A stretch of DNA of 12,982 nt from Bacteroidia bacterium. Lineage in GTDB: Bacteria > Bacteroidota > Bacteroidia > Bacteroidales > Paludibacteraceae. This document shows, piece by piece, positions 1 to 6,200 of the stretch. Under the pieces are notes generated by a model. It was not told the DNA's origin. It ran no database searches and saw only the letters and a program-made list of their open reading frames with translations. The stretch lies in contig JAGKVE010000054.1 in the NCBI GenBank assembly GCA_021152555.1, forward strand, positions 1 to 12,982, read 5' to 3'. Within the stretch, counting starts at the first letter, position 1. Every line of letters starts with the position of its first letter. A program made the position numbers and the translations under genes.

Positions 1-6
1 GAAAAA

Positions 7-38
7 TTTGCATATATAAAAAAAAAGTTGTACCTTTG
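7..38 (+). promoter_or_regulatory. Bacteroidota-type promoter for the ParE-type toxin-antitoxin block
   Basis: A -33 element TTTG (7-10) is separated by 20 bp from a -7 element TACCTTTG (31-38), the arrangement used by the primary sigma factor of Bacteroidota. The -33 element is the start of TTTGCATATAT, an extended sequence repeated at the dapB promoter. Transcription should begin about 6-8 bases after 38, leaving a leader of roughly 35 bases before the ATG at 79. Confidence 0.8.
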
Positions 39-78
39 CAGCGTCAAAGGGACAATATCAATTATAAATTATGGTTGT

Positions 79-213
79 ATGAATACAGACAACTACACAA
101 AACAAACAGTGCTCAATGAGATGGATGGGGGTAGTGCGTCTGTTCATCACTTATTGACGGCAGATGAATTTATCGCTCAAATGGAACCGCGAATTCGTAG
201 TATGTTCAAATGA
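79..213 (+). CDS. Small 44-residue leader protein of unknown function
   Basis: This short open frame begins 41 bases downstream of a clear promoter and precedes a toxin-antitoxin pair. An in-frame ATG at 28 lies inside the promoter's -7 region, so 79 is the only sensible start. The product (begins MNTDNYTKQ, ends RIRSMFK) is polar with no signal peptide or membrane segment. The part after residue 20, LLTADEFIAQMEPRIRSMF, looks helical and slightly resembles the tail of small antitoxin-like proteins with a T-x-E/D-E-F element, but I recognise no family. A 67-base gap separates it from the antitoxin gene, and no terminator is visible, so it is probably cotranscribed with it. It could be a real microprotein, a degraded antitoxin remnant or a translated leader. 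Confidence 0.4.
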   Translation: MNTDNYTKQTVLNEMDGGSASVHHLLTADEFIAQMEPRIRSMFK

Positions 214-247
214 GACAATTCCGGATTTGCTAACGAAGTCAATAAAC

Positions 248-266
248 AACAACTTTTTGTTTAACT
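248..266 (+). repeat. 19-bp leader repeat, copy 1
   Basis: The sequence AACAACTTTTTGTTTAACT occurs here, 15 bases before the antitoxin start codon, and again exactly at 854-872 before the secreted-protein gene. It could be a shared translation or transcription element of these two AT-rich leaders. Confidence 0.75.
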
Positions 267-280
267 AAAATTGTATTATT

Positions 281-526
281 ATGAGTACTGCACAGGCAAT
301 GGTAAGTGATAGGTTGCTTTACGCGATGGGTGCCATGGTAGAAGATGAACGTAAAGTGTCGGCTGTAATCCGCTATATCCATTTGCTCCGTGATCAGCAG
401 GCTCCGTGCCAGTTTACTGAAGAAGAAATGTGTGAGGCTTTAGCCCAAGCTACTGTCGAAGCTCGGGCGGGAAAAGGTATGACGCATGAAGACTTCAAAC
501 AGGAGATGGCATTATGGCGCAAATAA
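281..526 (+). CDS. Putative antitoxin of a ParE/RelE-type toxin-antitoxin pair
   Basis: This is an 81-residue helical protein encoded directly upstream of, and overlapping by 13 bases, a RelE/ParE-superfamily toxin gene. That arrangement is the basis for the antitoxin call. Residues 18-40 (AMVEDERKVSAVIRYIHLL) and the T-E-E-E-M element at about residues 46-50 resemble small Bacteroidota antitoxins, which begin with a helical region ending in a T-[EK]-E-E-[FM] segment and finish with a toxin-wrapping tail. No ribbon-helix-helix or helix-turn-helix signature is obvious, so DNA binding is not shown. The overlap implies translational coupling, with antitoxin made first. Toxin neutralisation by direct binding is inferred from the family pattern. 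The antitoxin class is not assigned with confidence. Confidence 0.7.
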   Translation: MSTAQAMVSDRLLYAMGAMVEDERKVSAVIRYIHLLRDQQAPCQFTEEEMCEALAQATVEARAGKGMTHEDFKQEMALWRK

Positions 527-843
527 GATGGCAAACAGGTGCTCAAAAACACCTCCGGGCTATATTTGACTATTATTATACTCAAGCGTCTGCTGCTGTA
601 GCTACGTCAATAAGAACGACAATTCTGGAGTACGTAGAGCGTTTACAAGAATTTCCTCTAAGCGGCAAGCGTGACACGTTGTTCTCAATAGAGGGAACGC
701 AATACTACTTTTTAATAGTAAGATGGAGAAGACGTACCTACAAAGTGTATTATCTGTATGAAGATGGCATTTGTTCCATTTTGGCGATATGGGATTGTAG
801 TATGAATCCGAATAAACTCAAAGATTGGCTGTTTGAATACTAA
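514..843 (+). CDS. RelE/ParE-family toxin
   Basis: The 109-residue product has the compact alpha-beta layout of the RelE/ParE superfamily: an N-terminal beta strand (QIRWQTGAQKHL), two helices (residues about 12-45), and then antiparallel strands that include YYFLIVRWRRRTYKVYYLY and ICSILAIWDC. The end, ILAIWDCSMNPNKL, matches the ending commonly seen in Bacteroidota members annotated as RelE/ParE toxins. Members act either as ribosome-dependent mRNA interferases (RelE) or gyrase poisons (ParE); the sequence alone does not decide which. The start ATG lies within the last codons of the antitoxin gene, giving a 13-base overlap in another frame. Full length for the family, with no frameshift, so it is likely functional. 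Confidence 0.85.
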   Translation: MAQIRWQTGAQKHLRAIFDYYYTQASAAVATSIRTTILEYVERLQEFPLSGKRDTLFSIEGTQYYFLIVRWRRRTYKVYYLYEDGICSILAIWDCSMNPNKLKDWLFEY

Positions 844-853
844 AATAACAACT

Positions 854-872
854 AACAACTTTTTGTTTAACT
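854..872 (+). repeat. 19-bp leader repeat, copy 2
   Basis: Exact second copy of AACAACTTTTTGTTTAACT (copy 1 at 248-266), here 31 bases before the start of the secreted-protein gene. No TAnnTTTG element is visible between it and the ATG at 904, so the downstream gene may depend on readthrough from the promoter at 7-38. Confidence 0.75.
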
Positions 873-903
873 TTAAATATTAACACTTAAAACAATTAAC
901 ATT

Positions 904-2349
904 ATGAAAAAAATCTTTTCTTTTTTCGCTGCTATCCTCTTTGCAGGTAGCATGATGGCTGACACGTATTCTGTCACAATTGATCAAAATGCGGGAGGAA
1001 GTAACAATGTTCACATAACTACTACAACAGCAAACTCATCGCAAGATGTATCTTATGAAAATGTTTCATGGGTAGCAGAGTGGACTGGAGAGGGAGTACC
1101 TACCAGCGGTAGTAAAATTCAATGCCAATTTGGAACAGGAAGCAAACTATGTTCAACTGTACAGTTTAGTACAAGTGATATTAATGGTGACATTACATCC
1201 GTGAAAGTAACTACTTGGGGAGCAAAATCTACAGGAGCTAAATGCAGCGTGAAAGTCGGCGCTACTGACTTTAAGAAAGGTGTTGAAACTTCTGTCTCCT
1301 TGTCAAATACGGTTTCAGAAGAGCATGAGTTTACTGGTAGTGCAAGCGGCGCGATTGTAATCGCATGGGAACAGACTACAGCAAAAGCCATATATGTGTC
1401 AAAAATTGAAGTGACATATACTCCAGATCCGAATGCCGTTGCCAAACCTGTTTTCGATCCGGAAGAAACTTCGTTTGAAGACAATTTAAATGTTAAACTA
1501 ACTTGCGCAACTACAGGTGCTACTATCTATTATACATTGGACGAAACAGAACCATCTGCAAGTTCTACCCCTTATACTGATGCGGGTATTGATATCGACA
1601 AAACAACCACTATTAAAGCTATCGCAATTAAAGGTGAAGGAAAGAGTCCTATCGCTACGAACACTTACACCCCACAAGAAAAATTAACATGTGCTCAGTT
1701 CTCGGCATTATCAAATAGTACCACTATAAATCATTTGTTGAATGAGGTGGTTGTAACTTTTGTTGATGGTGAAGGAAAGAATATTTGGGTGAAAGATGCT
1801 TCTGGTGCGTTGTTACTCTATTATAGAGATGGTAATTATGGTCTCAAAGTTGGTGATGTGGTTAATAAGTTGAAAGGAACAAAAACTACTTATCAGACTA
1901 AAGTTGCAGAGATGGTGCCTACTCGTACGATATCAGAACTATCGGTTGTGTCAGGTGAAGCTCCTGCTCCTGAAGTGATGGCTAATGCTCCGACAGTAGA
2001 TGATATTAATAAATATGTTGTTTTTAAAGGAATTTCTGTAGAAGGAGAGTTCGTTAGCGGTACGGCGTCTAATATAACAATCAATGTAGCCGGTACAGAC
2101 GTTACTTTCCGTAGTAACTTCAAAAACGCTTACACTTTTGTGGCTGGCAAGAAATACGATATCGTAGGTATAGTATCATATTATAATAGCGCAATTCAAG
2201 TTAATTTCGTTTCTGCAACAGAAAGTACTCCTACCGCAATTGACAACACGGAGGCTGGTGTAAAGGCAACCAAGGTGCTGCGTGACGGTGTGCTTCTCAT
2301 CGAGAAGAACGGCGTTCTTTACAACGCTCAAGGTGCAGTAGTCCGCTAA
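904..2349 (+). CDS. Secreted multidomain beta-rich protein with chitobiase-C-like and OB-fold-like domains
   Basis: The 481-residue product starts with a signal peptide (residues 1-19, MKKIFSFFAAILFAGSMMA, cleavage likely before DTYSV). Residues 20-175 form a beta-rich region rich in T, S and G, like jelly-roll modules of surface proteins. Residues about 180-257 (start PVFDPEE; contains ATIYYTLDETEPSASSTPY) match the chitobiase/beta-hexosaminidase C-terminal-type module, recognised by the I-Y-Y-T-x-D-x-x-x-P-S pattern. Residues about 260-440 resemble the OB-fold-like region found in Bacteroidota extracellular proteins. The tail (about 443-481, containing KVLRDGVLLIEKNGVLYNAQG) resembles the short C-terminal tails of Bacteroidales exported proteins, possibly a type IX secretion-type signal. 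No catalytic residues are recognised, so an adhesive, carbohydrate-binding or nuclease-associated role is open. It lies between two toxin-antitoxin modules and ends at a repeat array plus terminator. Confidence 0.8.
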   Translation: MKKIFSFFAAILFAGSMMADTYSVTIDQNAGGSNNVHITTTTANSSQDVSYENVSWVAEWTGEGVPTSGSKIQCQFGTGSKLCSTVQFSTSDINGDITSVKVTTWGAKSTGAKCSVKVGATDFKKGVETSVSLSNTVSEEHEFTGSASGAIVIAWEQTTAKAIYVSKIEVTYTPDPNAVAKPVFDPEETSFEDNLNVKLTCATTGATIYYTLDETEPSASSTPYTDAGIDIDKTTTIKAIAIKGEGKSPIATNTYTPQEKLTCAQFSALSNSTTINHLLNEVVVTFVDGEGKNIWVKDASGALLLYYRDGNYGLKVGDVVNKLKGTKTTYQTKVAEMVPTRTISELSVVSGEAPAPEVMANAPTVDDINKYVVFKGISVEGEFVSGTASNITINVAGTDVTFRSNFKNAYTFVAGKKYDIVGIVSYYNSAIQVNFVSATESTPTAIDNTEAGVKATKVLRDGVLLIEKNGVLYNAQGAVVR

Positions 2350-2353
2350 ACGG

Positions 2354-2426
2354 ATGACCGCCTACGGCTATAAGACCGTTACACTGTAGGACCGCTCTGC
2401 TGTAAGACCGTCCTACGGACTGTAAG
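2354..2426. repeat. CTGTAAGACCG repeat array, intergenic copy
   Basis: Directly after the secreted-protein stop there is a partial unit (GACCG ending at 2360), then 2368-2378 (CTATAAGACCG), 2384-2394 (CTGTAGGACCG), 2400-2410 (CTGTAAGACCG) and a terminal CTGTAAG at 2420-2426. Spacers are variable (5-9 bases) and several contain CTACGG or similar. The same unit, with the same partial-full-full-full-partial layout, occurs in frame inside dapB at 9246-9316. Confidence 0.85.
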
Positions 2427-2432
2427 AAAAAT

Positions 2433-2457
2433 CAGCTCGCTTCGGCGGGCTGTTTTT
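2433..2457 (+). terminator. Rho-independent terminator after the secreted-protein gene
   Basis: Stem CAGCTCGC (2433-2440) pairs fully, with one G-U pair, to GCGGGCTG (2445-2452) around a TTCG tetraloop, followed by TTTTT (2453-2457). The stem sequence is nearly the same as that of the terminator at 3194-3221 on the other side of hicAB. Confidence 0.9.
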
Positions 2458-2506
2458 GGGCAAAACCGAAAAAAACGAAGAAAAAATACACTTTTTTGCA
2501 AAAATA

Positions 2507-2538
2507 TTTGGATTGTAACTAAAAAATAGTTACCTTTG
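2507..2538 (+). promoter_or_regulatory. Bacteroidota-type promoter for hicAB
   Basis: TTTG (2507-2510), a 20-bp spacer and TACCTTTG (2531-2538). The predicted start of transcription lies only about 10 bases before the hicA ATG at 2555, so the leader is very short. HicB antitoxins commonly repress their own promoter, so an operator may overlap this site, but I see no clear palindrome. Confidence 0.8.
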
Positions 2539-2554
2539 CACAGAATTTCAAATC

Positions 2555-2812
2555 ATGAGTTCGAAAGAGAAACTGATTAAGCGCTTCCTAGAGTTGCCGA
2601 CAGACTTTACTTTTGATGAGTTGGAGCGCTTACTTGGAGCGCTGGGATACACCAAATCGAATAAGGGAAAGACCTCCGGTTCGCGGGTGGTGTTCAAAGA
2701 TAAAGAGGGGCATCCAATAATGCTGCATAAACCTCATCCGGGAAATATAGTTAAGCATTATGCTTTGCGTCAGGTATTAGAAGAATTACAATTTAAAGGA
2801 TATTTAAAATAA
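2555..2812 (+). CDS. hicA: HicA-family mRNA interferase toxin
   Basis: The 85-residue product has the small double-stranded-RNA-binding-like fold typical of HicA. Residues 16-33 (DFTFDELERLLGALGYTK) give the first helices; the core S-R-V-V-F-K-D-x-x-G-H-P-I-M-L-H-K-P-H-P carries the conserved histidines, one of which is the family's catalytic residue; K-H-Y-A-L-R-Q-V-L-E-E-L forms the last helix. HicA toxins cleave mRNA and arrest translation until neutralised by HicB. The gene follows a dedicated promoter and precedes hicB by 7 bases. It is slightly longer than the shortest HicA proteins because of an N-terminal helical stretch, as in other Bacteroidota members. No defect is visible. Confidence 0.9.
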   Translation: MSSKEKLIKRFLELPTDFTFDELERLLGALGYTKSNKGKTSGSRVVFKDKEGHPIMLHKPHPGNIVKHYALRQVLEELQFKGYLK

Positions 2813-2819
2813 GTGTATT

Positions 2820-3158
2820 ATGAATACGATTAGTTATAAAGGATATCTCGGGACGGTTAATTTCTCCGAGAAAGATGAGTGCTTCTTTGGTAAAATAGAG
2901 GGCATTGATGGTCTGGTTAATTTCGAAGGCGAGAGCGTGCATGAATTGACAGAGGCTTTCCATGAGGCGGTTGATGACTATATAGCCTACTGCTTAGCGG
3001 AGGGGCTTGAGCCGCGGAAGAGTTATTCCGGTCAATTGAATATCCGTATTAAGCCGGAGACGCACAGCCGCATTGCTGCGCTGGCAAAACAAGCCGGCGA
3101 ATCTATTAACGCGTTTATCAGTCAAACCCTTGATACGCGCGTCGCCGCAATGCTGTAG
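2820..3158 (+). CDS. hicB: HicB-family antitoxin with C-terminal DNA-binding segment
   Basis: The 112-residue product has the degraded RNase H-like fold of HicB at residues 1-60 (YKGYLGTVNFSEKDECFFGKI, then GLVNFEGESVHELTEAFHEAVDDYI), followed by a ribbon-helix-helix-like segment (about residues 74-107, containing LNIRIKPETHSRIAALAKQ and SINAFISQTLD). Such antitoxins bind HicA through the N-terminal part and the operon promoter through the C-terminal part. The gene starts 7 bases after hicA, and a strong terminator follows at 3194. The order toxin first, antitoxin second is usual for hicAB. Confidence 0.92.
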   Translation: MNTISYKGYLGTVNFSEKDECFFGKIEGIDGLVNFEGESVHELTEAFHEAVDDYIAYCLAEGLEPRKSYSGQLNIRIKPETHSRIAALAKQAGESINAFISQTLDTRVAAML

Positions 3159-3193
3159 ACGGCAACAATTGTAACCACTTGAATTGTTCTTTT

Positions 3194-3221
3194 ACAGCTC
3201 GCAGAAATGCGGGCTGTTTTT
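3194..3221 (+). terminator. Rho-independent terminator after hicB
   Basis: A 10-bp stem, ACAGCTCGCA (3194-3203) with TGCGGGCTGT (3208-3217), closed by a GAAA tetraloop and followed by a run of T to 3221. Its core CAGCTCGC/GCGGGCTG matches the terminator at 2433-2457, so the hic cassette is bracketed by two near-identical terminators. Confidence 0.9.
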
Positions 3222-3340
3222 GTGTTGCCGGATGCAGGCGTCTCTTATTGTACTATGACGTACGTAATGCGAACGAGATGCGAACGGAAATGACTCAAAA
3301 ATTACGGCTTATTACCGACAAAACGACTCGTCAACTGCGG

Positions 3341-4771
3341 CTATTTGACGGCTTTCATAATCAAAGGCGCGATTTCCGTATTGTCATGCCATCCGCTGAA
3401 GTTCTCTGCTCCGGCACCGATAGCGAAGACAGGCACAGCGTGTGCGGAATGGTCGCGGGTGGTCCAGCCGACACGGGCTTTCTTATTCAGCAGCGCAATA
3501 CCCGCGTCGCCCAATTTGTTAATCGTCTTGTACATCGTCTTGGTGTCTTTCGTCTTATGATTGCAGGCGGCTTTGTAGAGCGCTTTCAGTTCTTTCTCTT
3601 CGTCCGCCGATATCTCCACCGCTTCCCAGAAACCTAACTGCTCGCGGTATATCTGCTGCACTTCCGCCCATGCGGGTTTCTTCTTGTCCTTGAAAAGCCG
3701 TGTAAACATGTCGCTCAGAATCCACGCGGAGCATTTCTGATGCTGCAGCAAGTCAAGTTGCATGGTGTATCCGCCGTTGCCGAGCGCAAGTCCTCCCGTC
3801 TCATGGTCGGCGGTAACGATGATGAGCGTCTCTGAGGGGTGGGCTTTGTAGAAGTCATACGCCACGCGCATCGCCTCATCCATATCCCATACCTCTCCGA
3901 TAGCCGTAGCCGCATCGTCGCCATGGCAGGCGTAATCAATCATGCCGCCCTCCACCATCATGAAGAACCGCTCGTATCTGCTGTCGAGGAAAGGAATGGC
4001 TGTGCTGACAATCTGCGCCAGGGTCAAGTCGCCCTCTTTGCGGTCAATAGCGTAGGGCAGGTTGTCCCCATGCTTGACGCCGTCGTCATCGGTAGCCCGA
4101 ACAAGAATCAATTTCTCAACCTTCGGCGTGGCTGACATAGTGCTCTGCGGCGCATCATCCGCGAGCAGCCGTTGCGCCTCGTCATATCCGTGCGCGATGG
4201 TATATCCGTTTCTCTCGGCTTTGCGGTACAGGTTGACAGACTTGTCGTCATGTTTGCCTTGGGGATGATGGAATCCGGCGCCGCCGAAGAAATCGAAATC
4301 GGATGAGATAAGCTGTTCGCCAATCCGGTAATACTTATTGCGTTTCTCGACATGCGCGTAGAAAGCGGCCGGCGTGGCATGGTCGATAGCGACGGTTGTC
4401 ATGATGCCCACGCCCCATCCTTTGTCCTTCAGTCTTTCGGCAATAGAGGTGACATGTATGGTGTCTTCGTTCATGCCGAGCATACCGTTTTTGGTTTTCT
4501 TACCGGTAGCGAGTGCCGTTCCTGCGGCAGCGGAATCGGTAATGCCGTTGCTTTTGGAGAACGTAGCCGCATGTCCGGAATAGGGGAAGGTGGTCATCAG
4601 CGTCTGTACGCGTCCGAGAGGTTCGCCCTGAATGGCGGAACGGTACATCTCGGCGCTCAGTACCTGGTTCGTGCCCATGCCGTCACCGATGAAATAAAAG
4701 ACATATTTCGCCTGCGCGGCAGCAAACAGAATACAGAATACAGCGTACAGAATACAGATAAAACGTTTCAT
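3341..4771 (-). CDS. Secreted alkaline phosphatase (PhoA family)
   Basis: The 476-residue product is a zinc/magnesium-dependent alkaline phosphatase that hydrolyses phosphomonoesters outside the cytoplasm. A signal peptide covers residues 1-21 (ends AAAQA). The family motifs are in order: metal-binding I-G-D-G-M-G (D30), the nucleophile in T-D-S-A-A-A-G-T-A (S80), D-H-A-T-P-A-A-F (130-137), E-G-G-M-I-D (274-279) with H283, T-A-D-H-E-T-G-G (320-327) and R-D-H-S-A-H-A-V-P (439-447). All key residues expected for catalysis are present and length is normal. It is the last gene of a minus-strand operon and starts 2 bases after the exonuclease stop. The hydrophobic core of the signal peptide (residues 5-15) is encoded by a heptamer repeat at 4726-4760, an odd feature. 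No Pho-type regulatory site is recognised. Confidence 0.93.
   Translation of the reverse strand: MKRFICILYAVFCILFAAAQAKYVFYFIGDGMGTNQVLSAEMYRSAIQGEPLGRVQTLMTTFPYSGHAATFSKSNGITDSAAAGTALATGKKTKNGMLGMNEDTIHVTSIAERLKDKGWGVGIMTTVAIDHATPAAFYAHVEKRNKYYRIGEQLISSDFDFFGGAGFHHPQGKHDDKSVNLYRKAERNGYTIAHGYDEAQRLLADDAPQSTMSATPKVEKLILVRATDDDGVKHGDNLPYAIDRKEGDLTLAQIVSTAIPFLDSRYERFFMMVEGGMIDYACHGDDAATAIGEVWDMDEAMRVAYDFYKAHPSETLIIVTADHETGGLALGNGGYTMQLDLLQHQKCSAWILSDMFTRLFKDKKKPAWAEVQQIYREQLGFWEAVEISADEEKELKALYKAACNHKTKDTKTMYKTINKLGDAGIALLNKKARVGWTTRDHSAHAVPVFAIGAGAENFSGWHDNTEIAPLIMKAVK
4726..4760. repeat. ACAGAAT heptamer repeat inside the alkaline phosphatase signal-peptide codons
   Basis: Five consecutive 7-bp units: ACAGAAT (4726-4732, 4733-4739), ACAGCGT (4740-4746), ACAGAAT (4747-4753) and ACAGATA (4754-4760). 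Read on the minus strand (unit ATTCTGT) they give residues I-C-I-L-Y-A-V-F-C-I-L, the hydrophobic core of the signal peptide. The unit has no stop codon in any frame on either strand. Confidence 0.85.
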
Positions 4772-4772
4772 A

Positions 4773-5579
4773 CTATTTGTTTTTTATAGAATTTTTCTTC
4801 TCGGCTGCGCGATGGCGTTTTCGTTTCCGCGCCTCTCTTCTTTTCTCCGCCTGATGCGCCTCCCGCTCTTCGAGCGTCATATGCGGCGGCGGTTCGATCC
4901 CCTGTTCGCGCAAACGCTGGTCCTGAATCTCCTGCTGATGCTCAATCATCCGCTCTTTTTCTTCGCGCATAAGCGCGATGAGTTCTTCCTGGGAAAGAGG
5001 CTCATGTTTCATCAGGTCTTCATATATAAGAAGCGTCGCCCACGCGTCCGTACTGGCATAGCGTGCCTGCTCTGGCGTGAGGTGCGCATTCTCCCAATTG
5101 GTCAGTTGCTGTGTTTTGGAAATTTTTTTGCCGAAGCAGATGGCGAAAATCTTTTGCAGCCCCAGATCAAGGATTCCGTACTGCGGCACAATCTTTTGCA
5201 CGTCGATACAGTTGGCGGGCTTGAAATCCCTTCTTCTCCTTAGTCCGTTGATGTCATCCTTGAAAGCGAGTCCCACTTTGCATATACCAGCGTCCGCGAA
5301 CAGGTCTGCGAGCGATTGCGGCATCCCGATATGGGTAAGGCGGAATAGATAGCACCGCTCATGCGAGGCGATCTGCACCAATGCGGTAGGGTAGTGCATG
5401 CCCTTCTGGAAACTGGGTCTTGCCTCTGTATCGACACCTATTATCTTACGCGTACGCAGGTACGTGACGGCCTCTTCGACCATCTCCGGTTTGTCCACAA
5501 CAATCACTTCGCCTTCAAACGCAGCGAGCGGGAGAAGTTGGAGGTATTCTTTACTGATATGACGAATCGGATATCTCAT
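4773..5579 (-). CDS. DEDDy 3'-5' exonuclease domain protein (RNase D-like)
   Basis: The 268-residue product carries a single DnaQ/RNase D-type exonuclease domain. Visible catalytic motifs are Exo I I-G-V-D-T-E-A (D50 and E52), Exo II around L-A-F-K-D-D-I-N-G-L, and Exo III Y-A-S-T-D-A-W (the Y-x3-D form), so it is of the DEDDy class. No HRDC domain follows; instead the last 45 residues are a charged, arginine/lysine-rich tail (EEREAHQAEKRREARKRKR), which may bind RNA. I place the start at the ATG at 5579 (MRYPIRHISKEYL), because an upstream in-frame ATG at 5657 would add 26 residues without family character. The gene overlaps the DUF5063 gene by 29 bases. The neighbour order DUF5063, exonuclease is common in Bacteroidales. 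Substrate unknown, most likely RNA. Confidence 0.88.
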   Translation of the reverse strand: MRYPIRHISKEYLQLLPLAAFEGEVIVVDKPEMVEEAVTYLRTRKIIGVDTEARPSFQKGMHYPTALVQIASHERCYLFRLTHIGMPQSLADLFADAGICKVGLAFKDDINGLRRRRDFKPANCIDVQKIVPQYGILDLGLQKIFAICFGKKISKTQQLTNWENAHLTPEQARYASTDAWATLLIYEDLMKHEPLSQEELIALMREEKERMIEHQQEIQDQRLREQGIEPPPHMTLEEREAHQAEKRREARKRKRHRAAEKKNSIKNK

Positions 5580-6066
5580 GCAACGCGCGTAAAACAGAGA
5601 GCAGTTTGAGTCCCCAGTGTGCGTCAAACGCCTCGCGGCAGGCCACCACGGCATCATTCATGACGGGTTCCTGCCCAGTCTGGAACGCCGCCGCCATATC
5701 TTTTAACTCCTGATAGATGTCCGCCAGTCCCTCGGATATATATGCAGTCCGAATCTCATCGGTATAGACGCCCTGATCGACGAAGATATCAAGGTATGCG
5801 TCATCCTGGCCGAGCATATCGCGCATCCCGATGAGGGCATAGTTATAATCCTCCTCTGTGACGAACCGCTGCGGTTCATCGTCTTCCATCATCCGCTCAG
5901 CCTCTTCCAGAAGGCGTGTGCGCAGATACAAAACAGGCAGGAGCCGGAGCATCTGTTCGCGCCATTCGTTGCGCTCATGCTCACTGCATTTCTCAATCAA
6001 AAGACAGGTCTGCGCCGCTGCCGTTACAAAGGCAATCGTTGCATCCCGGTAAATGAAACTTTTCAT
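5551..6066 (-). CDS. DUF5063 family protein
   Basis: The 171-residue product is an all-helical cytoplasmic protein with no signal peptide. It matches the uncharacterised DUF5063 family in length and in its long acidic helices (for example WREQMLRLLPVLYLRTRLLE and the AYISEGLADIYQELKDM region). Function is unknown; its constant position upstream of a 3'-5' exonuclease gene in Bacteroidales suggests a linked role, perhaps in RNA metabolism, but that is inference. It is the first gene of the minus-strand operon: a promoter with TAnnTTTG lies at 6089-6120, leaving a leader under 25 bases. It overlaps the exonuclease start by 29 bases, so translation of the two is probably coupled. Confidence 0.82.
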   Translation of the reverse strand: MKSFIYRDATIAFVTAAAQTCLLIEKCSEHERNEWREQMLRLLPVLYLRTRLLEEAERMMEDDEPQRFVTEEDYNYALIGMRDMLGQDDAYLDIFVDQGVYTDEIRTAYISEGLADIYQELKDMAAAFQTGQEPVMNDAVVACREAFDAHWGLKLLSVLRALHEISDSSYQ

Positions 6067-6088
6067 CGTTTTTTCTCAAAATCGGGCA

Positions 6089-6120
6089 CAAAGGTACAAA
6101 AAAATTTGCACATATGCAAA
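6089..6120 (-). promoter_or_regulatory. Promoter for the DUF5063-exonuclease-phosphatase operon
   Basis: On the minus strand, TTTG (plus-strand CAAA at 6117-6120), a 20-bp spacer and TACCTTTG (plus-strand CAAAGGTA at 6089-6096). It overlaps the divergent plus-strand promoter at 6105-6136, each -33 element lying in the other's spacer. Confidence 0.8.
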
Positions 6121-6136
6121 ATTATGTGTAACTTTG
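6105..6136 (+). promoter_or_regulatory. Promoter for the coiled-coil-upp-vanZ-dprA operon
   Basis: TTTG (6105-6108), a 20-bp spacer and TAACTTTG (6129-6136). The two opposing -33 elements form the inverted repeat TTTGCA-CATA-TGCAAA at 6105-6120. The transcript would have a leader of about 58 bases before the ATG at 6201. Confidence 0.8.
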
Positions 6137-6200
6137 CAGCCGATTTGGTCAAAAGGAGCAAAATTTATACCAAATAACAAATATTTCAATCATATCAATT

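Noticed and set aside
28..78. A longer 61-residue version of the first small gene starting at 28
   Set aside because: Its ATG... frame opens within the -7 promoter element at 31-38, upstream of any plausible transcript start, so the ATG at 79 is used instead.
2354..2426. A CRISPR array made of the CTGTAAGACCG units
   Set aside because: Units are only 11 bp, spacers are 5-9 bp, there are no cas genes, and a sister copy is translated within dapB.
3179..3637. A plus-strand frame of about 152 codons running into the alkaline phosphatase region
   Set aside because: It begins in the hicB terminator and lies antisense to a gene with all catalytic motifs; its translation has no family character.
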